Part shown: positions 18,257 through 27,178 of the stretch, in pieces | How positions within the stretch are numbered: position 1 is the stretch's first letter | Layout of the letters: each line of letters starts with the position of its first letter | Origin: Ferruginibacter sp. | GTDB lineage: Bacteria; Bacteroidota; Bacteroidia; Chitinophagales; Chitinophagaceae | Assembly: GCA_016786725.1 (NCBI GenBank) | Contig: JAEUVU010000012.1 | Span: 1 to 64,000 of the forward strand | DNA length: 64,000 nucleotides | Direction: 5' to 3' | Position numbers and translations under genes: made by a program | Notes under the pieces: model-generated | The model's input: the letters and a program-made list of their open reading frames with translations, nothing else | Told to the model about the DNA's origin: nothing | Database searches by the model: none

Positions 18257-20920
18257 ATGCTAAAAAACTGCCTGTTTATTATCGGCCTTATTGCAATTAC
18301 CAATTGTACCCTTGCCCAAAAAGATACCATCATCCCAAAAAAAAGATATGATACCAAACGCCTTCAAGGTGCCATTACTTTAGATGGTGTTCCAAATGAA
18401 GCGGCCTGGGACCAGGTGGCCTGGGGCGGAGATTTTACGCAGTGGCAACCCAATGAAGGCAAGGCGCCCTCTCATCCTACCAATTTCAAAATTTTGTATG
18501 ATAACCGCTACCTGTATGTAGCCTATAAATGTTATGATGCTGCCCCGGATTCGATTGTAAAAAGAATGGGCAGGCGGGATGATTTTCCCGGCGATTTTGT
18601 GGAGATCAATATTGACAGCTATCATGACCTGCGTTCGGGATTTTCTTTTACCACATCCGTTTCCGGTGTCCGGGGCGATGAATTCATCAGCAATAATGGC
18701 AGCAACTGGGATCAAAACTGGAACCCGATCTGGTCGGCAAAAACCGCTGTTAATAAAGAAGGATGGACAGCGGAAATAAGAATTCCTTTAAGCCAGTTGC
18801 GCTACGGTAATGAAAAAGATAAGGTTTGGGGCATACAGGTAATGCGCCGCATTTTCCGCAAAGAGGAAAGATCAACCTGGCAATATATTCCGCAAAGTTC
18901 TGGTGTATGGGTGAGCAGTTTTGGTGAACTGCATGGCCTGAAAGACATCCCTTTTCACCGCCAGGTGGAAGTGGCGCCTTATGTAACAGCGCAGGTTGCC
19001 AGTTACAAAAAAGAACCCGGCAATCCTTTTGCCGATGGTACAGATACAAAAATCAGTGGTGGTGTAGATGGAAAAGTTGCCGTGACGAATGACCTTATTC
19101 TTGACTTTACCATCAATCCTGATTTTGGCCAGGTAGAAGCAGATCCTTCACAGGTTCGCATTGATGGTTTTCAGAATTTCTTTGATGAACGCAGACCCTT
19201 CTTTATTGAAAGCCGCAACATTTTTGAATACCAGCTTACCGGATCAGAAGCCGGCGGCGATTATGATGCAGACCTTTTGTTCTACTCAAGACGTATAGGA
19301 AGTTCGCCTCACGGATATCCAAACACATCCAATGGTGAGTATGTAAAATACCCTCAGAATACCAGCATACTCGGCGCTGCAAAATTCAGCGGTAAAACAA
19401 AAAAAGGCTGGAGCATTGGTATTCTTGAAAGTGTTACCGAACGTGAAAAAGCAGAGATTGATAATAATGGTAAGAGAAGAAAAGAACTGGTAGAACCGCT
19501 TACCAATTATGCTGTAGCAAGATTGCAAAAAGATATAAATGGGGGCAACACTATCATCGGCGGCATTTTTACGGCTGTAAACCGGGAGCATGGTTTGGAT
19601 AATATGCTGCACCGTGGCGCTTATTCAGCCGGCATTGATTTTCTTCATTACTGGAAAAACCGTAGCTGGTTTGTTCGTGGCAACGTTGTCTATAGCTCTG
19701 TAAATGGAACAAAAGAAGTTATACTGAATACACAAACAGCTTTTGAACATTTATTTCAACGCCCCGATGCGAAAGGTTTAACACTTGATTCAAACCGTAC
19801 TTCGTTAACCGGCACCGGTGGCACCATCCGTTTTGGTAAGATCGCCGGTAACCCCGGCAAAAAAGGACAGATATTAAAATTTGAAACCGGTGTTACCTAC
19901 CGTTCGCCTCAACTGGAACTGAATGATATTGGCTTTATGCTTACCGCCAATGAAATCAATCATTTTACCTGGGTTGGCTTGCAATATCAACGGCCGGTAT
20001 CGGTTTTCCGTAATGCCAGGATCAATTATAATCACTGGCTTAGATGGGATTTTGGTGGTAGACTTTTATATACTCAATTCAATATGAACACCGGCGGAAC
20101 TTTTAATAATAACTGGCAGGCCGGAACAAGTGTAACCTGGAATCCTTATGATGTTTCAAATACCGCTTTAAGAGGCGCTGGCGCATTGCGCAAGCCAGGC
20201 GGCCTTGGCTGGAATGCGTATGTGAACAGCGATTACAGGAAGAAATTCTCTGTTGGTGTTAATGCTTTTAAATTCTGGGCCGAGGATAATGCCATTGGTT
20301 ATAACAATGCTACTTTAACACTTAGTTATGTGCCTATTAATGCACTTACTATAAGTTTAAGCGGCAGCTACGATTATAACTGGCGCAGCCAGGATCAGTT
20401 TGTAGAAAATGTAAAATATAATAATATTGCCAGAACAATTGTTGCAGGCGTTTATCAAAAAACAATTCGCTTTACGGGTAGGCTTAGTTATAACTTAACG
20501 CCCGATCTTACCATACAATATTACGGACAGCCCTACCTTACAAGGCCAACCTACAGGCGGTTTGCTTATGTTGTAAATCCGCTGGCTGATAAGTATAATA
20601 ACCGTTTCCTGCCTTATCAATCAAACCAGATCAGCGAAAACAATGGCAGTTATTTAATTGATGAGAACAGGGATGGTGTTACCGATTACAGTTTTGGTAA
20701 GCCTGATTTTAATTTTGTGCAGTTTCGTTCCAACATGGTAGTAAGATGGGAATATAAGCCTGGTTCAGAACTATTCGTAGTATGGTCATCTGGAAATACA
20801 TCTGATAAATTTGATGACCTGCAAACGCCTGTATTCAGCAGTTTGTTCAACAATGCTTTTTCGGGAGGCAATGGAAGAAATATATTTTTGGTGAAATGGA
20901 CTTACAGGTTTTTGAGATAA
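18257..20920 (+). CDS. DUF5916 outer-membrane protein with CBM9-like domain
   Basis: The 887-residue product has a signal peptide (about 1-20), an N-terminal CBM9-like domain (about 35-210; L-D-G-V-P-N-E-A-A-W-D, Y-D-N-R-Y-L-Y-V-A-Y-K-C, W-T-A-E-I-R-I-P-L-S-Q-L) and then a long beta-rich DUF5916 part ending in K-W-T-Y-R-F, typical of an outer-membrane barrel closing in an aromatic residue. These proteins may bind and import or cleave extracellular sugars or peptides, but no substrate is known. It ends 3 bases from the convergent CBM48-repeat gene. Confidence 0.88.
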   Translation: MLKNCLFIIGLIAITNCTLAQKDTIIPKKRYDTKRLQGAITLDGVPNEAAWDQVAWGGDFTQWQPNEGKAPSHPTNFKILYDNRYLYVAYKCYDAAPDSIVKRMGRRDDFPGDFVEINIDSYHDLRSGFSFTTSVSGVRGDEFISNNGSNWDQNWNPIWSAKTAVNKEGWTAEIRIPLSQLRYGNEKDKVWGIQVMRRIFRKEERSTWQYIPQSSGVWVSSFGELHGLKDIPFHRQVEVAPYVTAQVASYKKEPGNPFADGTDTKISGGVDGKVAVTNDLILDFTINPDFGQVEADPSQVRIDGFQNFFDERRPFFIESRNIFEYQLTGSEAGGDYDADLLFYSRRIGSSPHGYPNTSNGEYVKYPQNTSILGAAKFSGKTKKGWSIGILESVTEREKAEIDNNGKRRKELVEPLTNYAVARLQKDINGGNTIIGGIFTAVNREHGLDNMLHRGAYSAGIDFLHYWKNRSWFVRGNVVYSSVNGTKEVILNTQTAFEHLFQRPDAKGLTLDSNRTSLTGTGGTIRFGKIAGNPGKKGQILKFETGVTYRSPQLELNDIGFMLTANEINHFTWVGLQYQRPVSVFRNARINYNHWLRWDFGGRLLYTQFNMNTGGTFNNNWQAGTSVTWNPYDVSNTALRGAGALRKPGGLGWNAYVNSDYRKKFSVGVNAFKFWAEDNAIGYNNATLTLSYVPINALTISLSGSYDYNWRSQDQFVENVKYNNIARTIVAGVYQKTIRFTGRLSYNLTPDLTIQYYGQPYLTRPTYRRFAYVVNPLADKYNNRFLPYQSNQISENNGSYLIDENRDGVTDYSFGKPDFNFVQFRSNMVVRWEYKPGSELFVVWSSGNTSDKFDDLQTPVFSSLFNNAFSGGNGRNIFLVKWTYRFLR

Positions 20921-20923
20921 AGT

Positions 20924-22375
20924 TTAAAATTCCTGCTCAAACCACAATATAGAATTCCCTGTATTGTGTTCATTTTGCTCCCAAAGTTTATTGGCCGGGT
21001 CAAGTATCCATTCACCATCTACAATAAATTTGTAACGATGTTTACCACGGTTCAGATGCAATCTGAAAATCCATTCATCCCCTTCCCTGCTCATGGCAAA
21101 TGAGTTAGGGTTCCAGCTGTTGAAGTCGCCGGCTATAAAAACCTTTTTCGCATTTTCATAACCTTTCAGCCGGAAAGTAAAATTAGGATCAATGATCAGA
21201 ATATTGTTTCCCTTGGTAACAGCGTTTTCTGTGAATCTGCCGTCAATCTTCATTTTGTACTCATAATTACCAGAACCAAGTGTATAAGGAAGTTCCCAGC
21301 CTGTTGCAGTTTTAACCATAAACAATTCATCGTCTTGCCAATTATTAAAGGACCCCAGCAGCACCACTTTTTGTGCATCTAAAAAACCATCCAGTTTAAA
21401 AATATAAGGATTACCGATGCGTAACACCGAATTAAAATCATTGAACTCATTCGGTAATTTGTCGGGATTGGCAGGATCTATGAACCAATTCCCGTCTGCA
21501 ATAAAACGGTAGATATGTGTGCCTTCAGATAAATAAACCGGAAGCATCCATCCTGATGAAGTTCTTTGCATTAAAAGATCCCTCTCCTTCCATTCATTAA
21601 AACTTCCCGCCAGGAAAACTTTTTTTGCGTTAGTATAACCATCCAGCTTAAAAAGATGGTTGGTTTTATAATACACCGAATTATCGTTACCCATACCATC
21701 ATTCTCCACATGTATATTATCCTTATCCACCTTCCAGTCTCCATCAATAATAAATTTATACCAGTGCTTGCCCACACCAAGGTTCACATCGGCAATCCAG
21801 CCACTGTCTGTTTTAGTCATTCGCAAAGCAGCCGGATCCCAGTTATTAAAGCTGCCTGCAAGGTTTACAACCCCGGCATTTGTATTGCCCCGCAGAAAAA
21901 ACCTTACAACAGAATCAGAAACGGAAAAAGCAGCTTTATTCTTAAAACGGTTAAAACCAAAATGAACCTGGTTGCCCGAATAAGGGGGCAGTATATCCAT
22001 TTCTTCCTTATGCGTAAAAATTATTTTATCACCGGGGTCGTTTACATTATCCAGGCTGAACAGGGCTTTACTGATAACAAAAAGCTCCCCGTTATTAATA
22101 TCCACCTTCCAGCCCAGTTTGTTTAGCGAATCTGCCGAACCGGTCTTTATAAAAGCAGGCAGGTCAAGATCAGCCAGTTCGTATTGTGTAATAAAATTTT
22201 TCAGTGAATCTTTATTAAGGCCTTTTCCCAGCGCAATAATCATCCTGCCATTCTTAACAGAATATGATTTTACAGGAACCTGGGCCAGTAGCGGTTGCAC
22301 AGTAAGGATGAACAGCAGTACAAAAACTGCAGCCACCCTTTTTAAGATGCATTTATTACAACACCTCATTTCCAT
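20924..22375 (-). CDS. secreted protein with four CBM48 (AMPK-glycogen-binding-like) repeats
   Basis: After a signal peptide (about 1-31) and an unknown domain (about 32-125) the 483-residue protein holds four E-set domains of 80-90 residues. Each shows a G-S-F-N-x-W or G-D-F-N-S-W motif, a strand ending G-x-H-x-Y-K/R-F, and I-D-G-x-W: V-N-L-A-G-S-F-N-N-W, V-F-L-A-G-S-F-N-E-W, V-V-L-L-G-S-F-N-N-W, V-F-I-A-G-D-F-N-S-W. This is the AMPK1-CBM/CBM48 pattern, usually a single module that binds alpha-glucan. No catalytic domain is attached. The start ATG at 22375 is followed by a second ATG at 22369. The gene overlaps the upstream aspartyl protease gene by 10 bases, so the two are probably one operon. 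Confidence 0.85.
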   Translation of the reverse strand: MEMRCCNKCILKRVAAVFVLLFILTVQPLLAQVPVKSYSVKNGRMIIALGKGLNKDSLKNFITQYELADLDLPAFIKTGSADSLNKLGWKVDINNGELFVISKALFSLDNVNDPGDKIIFTHKEEMDILPPYSGNQVHFGFNRFKNKAAFSVSDSVVRFFLRGNTNAGVVNLAGSFNNWDPAALRMTKTDSGWIADVNLGVGKHWYKFIIDGDWKVDKDNIHVENDGMGNDNSVYYKTNHLFKLDGYTNAKKVFLAGSFNEWKERDLLMQRTSSGWMLPVYLSEGTHIYRFIADGNWFIDPANPDKLPNEFNDFNSVLRIGNPYIFKLDGFLDAQKVVLLGSFNNWQDDELFMVKTATGWELPYTLGSGNYEYKMKIDGRFTENAVTKGNNILIIDPNFTFRLKGYENAKKVFIAGDFNSWNPNSFAMSREGDEWIFRLHLNRGKHRYKFIVDGEWILDPANKLWEQNEHNTGNSILWFEQEF

Positions 22376-23313
22376 ATAAACATTTTATTGTTAACAAAGT
22401 TAAATCCTATTTTATGTAACGAAAGGAAATCAAATCCTAAAATACCATCAATGCAACTGTTATCTGCCAGGCATGTTTTTTCAAGATTGGTAATGATCAC
22501 CGGCAATACGCCTGTGTTCTGGCCGCCAATGGTGAGGTTATTGATGTTTCCAAAAAGCGCTTCCACTTTTTTATCGCCTGCACCTGTCAGTTTGATACGG
22601 CGCAATATTTCCACGTTCTCAAAAATTTTGTTGGGCAAACGGCTGTCCAGCATATTTGACTCTGCGCCGGTATCAATAATAAGCCGCAGTTTTTTTCCGG
22701 CTATGGTGGTACGGGTAACAACCTTATTGTTCCATATTTCAATGGGCACCGTGTTATATGCCGATTCATCTTTCAATAATGAACTTTTAAAAGAAGCTGT
22801 ATTTTTTTTAGGGATGCGGTACAGGTAAAGCAGGCTGTTTTCGTAATCAATAATCATCTCAAACTGGCGCAATATGGAAAGTCCAATGAGCCCGAAAATT
22901 CTGATGCCCCTTGCATTTTCAATGTGGCCAAGGTTTACCAGGTCGGCAGTTATGCCGGTGCCTGTAACGCAATCAAAAATCAATTTTCCGACCTGTGTTT
23001 TTTTAACTGAAGCAACAGAGCCCGTAATGCCGCTTTGCTCTTCATTTGCATCAGTTGTTACAGGATAATCCCTGAAATAAGTAAGATTAAGCACCAGTCC
23101 GGGGGCGCCGGTATCTAAAATAAAATTGCCCTCGGTGGTATCTGCCTTCGCCTTTATTAAAATAAGATTACCGGCCCTGCTGAATGGTATTATGCAGGAA
23201 TCTGCACTGCCGGCAAGGTTTTGAAATAATATTCTGATTGATGGCGGATATTTTATTGGTAGAGGTTCAGGATACTTGTTTGCCCTTACAGAAATATTTA
23301 CTGCAACAGGCAA
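22366..23313 (-). CDS. two-domain retropepsin-like aspartyl protease, start uncertain
   Basis: The 315-residue frame has two pepsin-like halves, each with a D-T-G catalytic motif: N-F-I-L-D-T-G-A-P-G and L-I-I-D-T-G-A-E-S-N. Together they make a single-chain active site. The frame begins with TTG at 23313, and no ATG lies near the N-terminus. Reading further upstream in the same frame gives a hydrophobic stretch (I-A-G-F-S-S-Y-K-I-I-L-G-I-L-L) that would make a signal peptide, so translation may begin earlier at a non-ATG codon or after a sequence error. It should act in the periplasm. Downstream it overlaps the four-CBM48 gene. Confidence 0.8.
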   Translation of the reverse strand: MPVAVNISVRANKYPEPLPIKYPPSIRILFQNLAGSADSCIIPFSRAGNLILIKAKADTTEGNFILDTGAPGLVLNLTYFRDYPVTTDANEEQSGITGSVASVKKTQVGKLIFDCVTGTGITADLVNLGHIENARGIRIFGLIGLSILRQFEMIIDYENSLLYLYRIPKKNTASFKSSLLKDESAYNTVPIEIWNNKVVTRTTIAGKKLRLIIDTGAESNMLDSRLPNKIFENVEILRRIKLTGAGDKKVEALFGNINNLTIGGQNTGVLPVIITNLEKTCLADNSCIDGILGFDFLSLHKIGFNFVNNKMFIWK

Positions 23314-23397
23314 TAAAATGCCTAATATAATTTTATATGAAGAAAAGCCGGCTATACTTAAAACAATTAAACTGTAATTTACTCAAAGCTGCTGATA

Positions 23398-23847
23398 TTA
23401 TTCAATGCTTTCAATAAGGTACGTTGTTTGATTTATTAAAACAGCATCTCCTTCTTTTGATCCCATTATCATTTGACCGAGCGGAGATTTTGGTGATATT
23501 GCAATTACATTGATCTCATCAACAACGGCCTTGCCCAAAGCAGTACTTATAAATAAATAACCTTTATTGGTTTTAATAAGGCTGCCATTTACAACCAGTG
23601 ATGCCGAAAGGGAGGGGTCAATCTTTTCCATTACAGCCTGCTGATTTAACACTTCCTGCAATTGAGCCCGTTTATTTTCCTGCTCTATCTGCAGCATAGC
23701 CAAAGCAGTTTCATGTTTGTCGCCCGCTGTGCTCTTGGTTTCGTTGGCCCCGCTTTCTTTCAGTTCATCCAATATTTTTTGCAGCATGGATATCCTGTCA
23801 TGCACTACCCGCAGGTAATGGTTGTATATTTTTTGTTTCAAGTTCAT
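23398..23847 (-). CDS. GreA/GreB-like C-terminal domain protein
   Basis: ATG at 23847 (M-N-L-K-Q-K-I-Y) is preferred to the TTG one codon earlier, giving 149 residues. The N-terminal 85 residues are helical (a coiled coil like the Gre hairpin) and the rest is the FKBP-like Gre C-terminal domain: G-Y-L-F-I-S-T-A-L-G, I-S-P-K-S-P-L-G-Q, G-S-K-E-G-D and a final Y-L-I-E-S-I-E. It may bind RNA polymerase, though the acidic tip residues of GreA are not clearly present. Such Bacteroidota proteins are often mis-annotated as 3-oxoacyl-ACP synthase. Confidence 0.7.
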   Translation of the reverse strand: MNLKQKIYNHYLRVVHDRISMLQKILDELKESGANETKSTAGDKHETALAMLQIEQENKRAQLQEVLNQQAVMEKIDPSLSASLVVNGSLIKTNKGYLFISTALGKAVVDEINVIAISPKSPLGQMIMGSKEGDAVLINQTTYLIESIE

Positions 23848-23932
23848 CAACAGTAAAAATAACCAAAGGCTTCTATAAATAGTTTTCAGGCAACCAATAT
23901 TTCATTTTACATTTATCCGGTAAAACATAATT

Positions 23933-24556
23933 ATGTTCAATCGCTTAACGATAATCATTTTATTCTTTGTTGCTTTATCAGCCTGCAACCAAAGGGGTAA
24001 ATATTATGCTCCCGGTAAAAAAGATTCTTCTGTAAATATCAGCAAAACTGACAGTACAACCCGTCAAACAAAAAAGCCCGAATCAGGATTTAATGAAAAA
24101 GAACTGCAGCTTTTTTGCAATATTGAAATGGCACCCTATTGTGTACTGCTGCCTTTAAATGATTTTAAAGAAGATTTTAGTGATAAGTCTGTCATTAAAG
24201 CACAGCATAAATTCTTACTTAAAAAAGACACTGCAAATTTTACCAGTATCGAAGTGCAGGCTTTTACCATTGATAAAAAGAATAATTACAACACCAGCCT
24301 GTTTTTTAAAAGAGATAAGAATGATATTGAAGAAGGCGGGCTTGGTATTGACACCGCTTATATAAACGAAGCAAATCATTTTTATGTGATAAAAGGCTAC
24401 CTGCCCAATTATATGAACATGAAATTTGTTCAGGTAAACTGGATACTGGAAGACAGGGTTGCCATTTATTTTAACTACGATGAAAAGGATGAAGCGCTAT
24501 GGAATGACCGGATCGCTGCTATTATTAAAAGAGGTGTTGCATATGCTAACCAGTAG
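23933..24556 (+). CDS. lipoprotein, unknown function
   Basis: The 207-residue protein has a lipobox A-L-S-A-C at residues 14-18. The mature part begins with a Lys/Ser/Thr-rich linker and continues as a mixed alpha/beta domain with no recognised motif. It lies 40 bases before phnA, which has its own promoter-like element. Confidence 0.75.
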   Translation: MFNRLTIIILFFVALSACNQRGKYYAPGKKDSSVNISKTDSTTRQTKKPESGFNEKELQLFCNIEMAPYCVLLPLNDFKEDFSDKSVIKAQHKFLLKKDTANFTSIEVQAFTIDKKNNYNTSLFFKRDKNDIEEGGLGIDTAYINEANHFYVIKGYLPNYMNMKFVQVNWILEDRVAIYFNYDEKDEALWNDRIAAIIKRGVAYANQ

Positions 24557-24571
24557 CAAATAATATTCTTT

Positions 24572-24579
24572 TACATTTG
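24572..24579 (+). promoter_or_regulatory. probable -7 promoter element (TACATTTG)
   Basis: An exact match to the Bacteroidota TAnnTTTG -7 box sits 16 bases before the ATG of the PhnA gene, leaving a short leader of about 10 bases. It suggests that phnA is transcribed separately from the lipoprotein gene. Confidence 0.55.
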
Positions 24580-24595
24580 CAGCAAATTATAAAAA

Positions 24596-25180
24596 ATGAA
24601 AGTAGAAGAACAACTGGCAGTAAGAAGCGGCAACCAATGCGAACTATGTAGCGCAACAGATGATCTGAAATTATTTGAAGTACCTCCGCAAAACGGCCTC
24701 TCAGCCGATACGAGCATTTTAATATGCCCCAAATGCCTTGCACAAATTGAAAAGAAAGAAGAACTGGACAGTAAGCACTGGCAATGTTTAACTGAAAGTA
24801 TGTGGAGTGAAGTGCCGGCCGTGCAGGTTACAGCCTGGCGCATGCTTAACAGGCTGCGTAACGAAAGCTGGGCCAGCGAAAGCCTGGATATGCTGTATCT
24901 TACTGATGAAAACCTGGCCAGGGCCAAAGCAACCGGCGATCATGAAAATGACGGCAGTGTTGACCTGCATAAAGACAGTAACGGGCATTTGTTGCAAAAC
25001 GGCGATTCGGTGGTACTGATAAAATCGCTGGATGTTAAAGGCTCTACCCTTACTGCAAAACTGGGCACTGTTGTAAGAAACATACGCCTGGTAGCAGATA
25101 ATACCGAACAGATAGAAGGAAAAGTGGAAGGCCAGCAGATCGTAATTCTCACTAAATATGTAAGGAAACAACAGGGATAA
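24596..25180 (+). CDS. phnA: PhnA/YjdM-type zinc-ribbon protein
   Basis: The 194-residue protein has a zinc ribbon from C15-x-x-C18 and C44-x-x-C47, followed by a helical link, and the PhnA domain at about 128-190 (D-S-N-G-H-L-L-Q-N-G-D-S-V, V-V-R-N-I-R-L, V-I-L-T-K-Y-V-R-K). The domain order is that of the PhnA/YjdM family, whose exact role is not settled and is not proof of phosphonate breakdown. No phn genes are near. It is followed by the channel gene at 25272. Confidence 0.9.
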   Translation: MKVEEQLAVRSGNQCELCSATDDLKLFEVPPQNGLSADTSILICPKCLAQIEKKEELDSKHWQCLTESMWSEVPAVQVTAWRMLNRLRNESWASESLDMLYLTDENLARAKATGDHENDGSVDLHKDSNGHLLQNGDSVVLIKSLDVKGSTLTAKLGTVVRNIRLVADNTEQIEGKVEGQQIVILTKYVRKQQG

Positions 25181-25271
25181 TTTCAAACAGCAGCAGCGCC
25201 GTTTAAAAATTGTACAACTAACCTTTGCATTTTCAAATTCCTTTTTTATCTTAAAGGATAAAACTAACTGC

Positions 25272-26279
25272 ATGAAAAGAGTCCTACTCTTTTTCGTACT
25301 TCTATTTTCTATTACTGCCACCCTGGCGCAGCAATCAACTGATACCGGCAAAACATCAAAAAAAAATCCGGAAAAAGTTATGGTGGGCATCTATGTTACC
25401 AGCATTCATGATATTGATTTCAAGGCAAAGGAATTTGAGATACATTTCTGGATATGGTTCAGGTACAAGAACCGCAATTTTGATTTTGGAAGATTTTTGG
25501 AAATACCCAACGCAAAAACTTTTACTAAACTCCTCGATTCCACTTATATAGCTCATGACAGTGTATATATGCAGATGAAAGTGCAGTGTACTATGAAGGA
25601 TTCCTGGAAAGTAAGCAATTATCCTTTTGACCGGCAGACTTTACGGATATCATTTGAAAATTCTCAGTACAATTCAGATTCGCTGGTATTTGTTGAAGAT
25701 ACGGTTGGAGAACATTATGATTCCATTGCGGCATCCAAAGGCAGGGTGCTTAATGGCTGGAACATTGACAGTCTTACCATACGTTCAGGTAAAAAAGAGT
25801 ACAAGACCAATTTTGGAAACTCGGCAATCTCACAAGCCAAAGAGTCTTACAGCACATTCAGGTTGCGGATCAATATCAGCCGTCCGGTATGGGGGCTTTT
25901 CCTTAAAACTTTCCTGGGTATGTATATCGCATTCCTGATTGCTTTTGTATGCTTTTATATTCATTCAGATATTATTGATGCCCGTTTTGGTTTAAGTGTA
26001 GGTTCTTTATTTGCCGTGGTTGGTAATAAATATATCATTGATTCTTCTCTGCCTGAAACAACTTCTTTTACATTGGTGGATAGCCTGCACGGGCTTACGC
26101 TGTTCATGATTTTTATCGTAGTTGCGGCAACTGCGATATCCCTCAAACTGATCAAGCAGGATAAGATGAAAAAAGCAAAGCGCTTTGATCATATATTTGC
26201 GGTAGTTGTATTTTTAGTTTATTTACTGGCCAATATCTGGCTGATTTATGATGCCATTAAAACGGTTGACGGCAACTGA
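25272..26279 (+). CDS. pentameric ligand-gated ion channel homologue (Cys-loop receptor superfamily)
   Basis: The 335-residue protein has a signal peptide (1-19), an extracellular beta-sandwich domain (about 35-203) and four hydrophobic helices: M1 205-231, M2 237-257, M3 266-292, M4 306-329. The domain shows the signature Y-P-F-D at 117-120 (loop region of the family), R-P before M1 at 204-205, and L-P with a nearby T-x-V-D at 260-270 between M2 and M3. The Cys-loop cysteine pair is absent, as in GLIC and ELIC. The M3-M4 loop is short, also as in bacterial members. Ion selectivity and ligand cannot be read. It is followed by a convergent hydrolase gene. Confidence 0.85.
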   Translation: MKRVLLFFVLLFSITATLAQQSTDTGKTSKKNPEKVMVGIYVTSIHDIDFKAKEFEIHFWIWFRYKNRNFDFGRFLEIPNAKTFTKLLDSTYIAHDSVYMQMKVQCTMKDSWKVSNYPFDRQTLRISFENSQYNSDSLVFVEDTVGEHYDSIAASKGRVLNGWNIDSLTIRSGKKEYKTNFGNSAISQAKESYSTFRLRINISRPVWGLFLKTFLGMYIAFLIAFVCFYIHSDIIDARFGLSVGSLFAVVGNKYIIDSSLPETTSFTLVDSLHGLTLFMIFIVVAATAISLKLIKQDKMKKAKRFDHIFAVVVFLVYLLANIWLIYDAIKTVDGN

Positions 26280-26281
26280 TC

Positions 26282-27133
26282 TTATTTCACATTTTTCTTA
26301 AAAAAATCAATGGTTCTTTGCCAGGCAAGCTTAGCAGCAGCTTCATTATAACGGGTAGGTGCGGTATCATTGTGAAAGGCATGGTTGGCTCCTTCGTAGG
26401 TGTATAATTCGTACCTGATGTTATTTTTCTTAAGCGCTTCTTCATAAGCAGGAATACCGGCATTAACCCTTTCATCCAACCCACCATAATGCAACTGAAC
26501 AGCAGCTTTTATTTTGCTTACCGCTTCTGCTGCCGGCTGGCGGCCATAAAATGCAACTGCTGCTTTTAAACCAGGTATGTTTACTGCAAGATTATTCGCC
26601 ATAGCTCCGCCCCAGCAAAAGCCTACGCAACCTGCATTGCCATTGTAATCGGTACGTGTTTTCAGGTAATCAAAAACATTTATAAAATTCTGAAGATTAT
26701 TCTCCGGTTTTAGTTCCTGGAACTTTGCACGGGCCTCGTCTTCACTGGCAGGCACCGCACCTATTGCAGATAATGCATTGGGTGCAATGGCCAAAAACCC
26801 TTCTTTAGCTGCACGGCGTGCCACATCTTCAATATGTGCATTCAATCCCCGGTTTTCGTGTATAACAATTACTGCAGGATATTTTTTTACTTCCTTTGGC
26901 CTTGCTACATAAGCCTGCATATTTCCCGGCAGGCCGGGATAACTTACTCTTTCAGCAAAAAGATCTTCTTCGCTGGTCATCTTACTGTTGGCGGCATTTA
27001 CTTCTATCAACGGCAATACCGACATAGCTGCTGTAAAACTTCCTGTTAGTAAAACTAATCTTCTTATAAATTCACTACGGGTTAATGGCGTATGGGTATA
27101 ATCGTCGTAGAGGTTTATGATATCCTGGTTCAT
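26282..27133 (-). CDS. dienelactone-hydrolase family protein
   Basis: The 283-residue protein has an N-terminal tail with a twin-arginine-like start (S-E-F-I-R-R-L-V-L-L-T) and a hydrophobic stretch ending E-V-N-A-A, so it may be exported, possibly by Tat. The alpha/beta-hydrolase part has the dienelactone hydrolase motifs H-E-N-R-G, G-F-C-W-G-G with the nucleophile Cys173, and likely partners Asp220 (G-G-L-D-E-R) and His251 (G-A-N-H-A-F-H). Substrate unknown. The gene is convergent with the channel gene. Confidence 0.9.
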   Translation of the reverse strand: MNQDIINLYDDYTHTPLTRSEFIRRLVLLTGSFTAAMSVLPLIEVNAANSKMTSEEDLFAERVSYPGLPGNMQAYVARPKEVKKYPAVIVIHENRGLNAHIEDVARRAAKEGFLAIAPNALSAIGAVPASEDEARAKFQELKPENNLQNFINVFDYLKTRTDYNGNAGCVGFCWGGAMANNLAVNIPGLKAAVAFYGRQPAAEAVSKIKAAVQLHYGGLDERVNAGIPAYEEALKKNNIRYELYTYEGANHAFHNDTAPTRYNEAAAKLAWQRTIDFFKKNVK

Positions 27134-27178
27134 AGTTCTGTTTTTGGTTTATAAATATACCCAAAAACAAGCAATGAA

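Noticed and set aside
24788..25390. 200-residue leftward open frame opposite phnA and the channel gene
   Set aside because: It lies antisense to two well-supported genes, its composition is that of a shadow frame and it has no start context.
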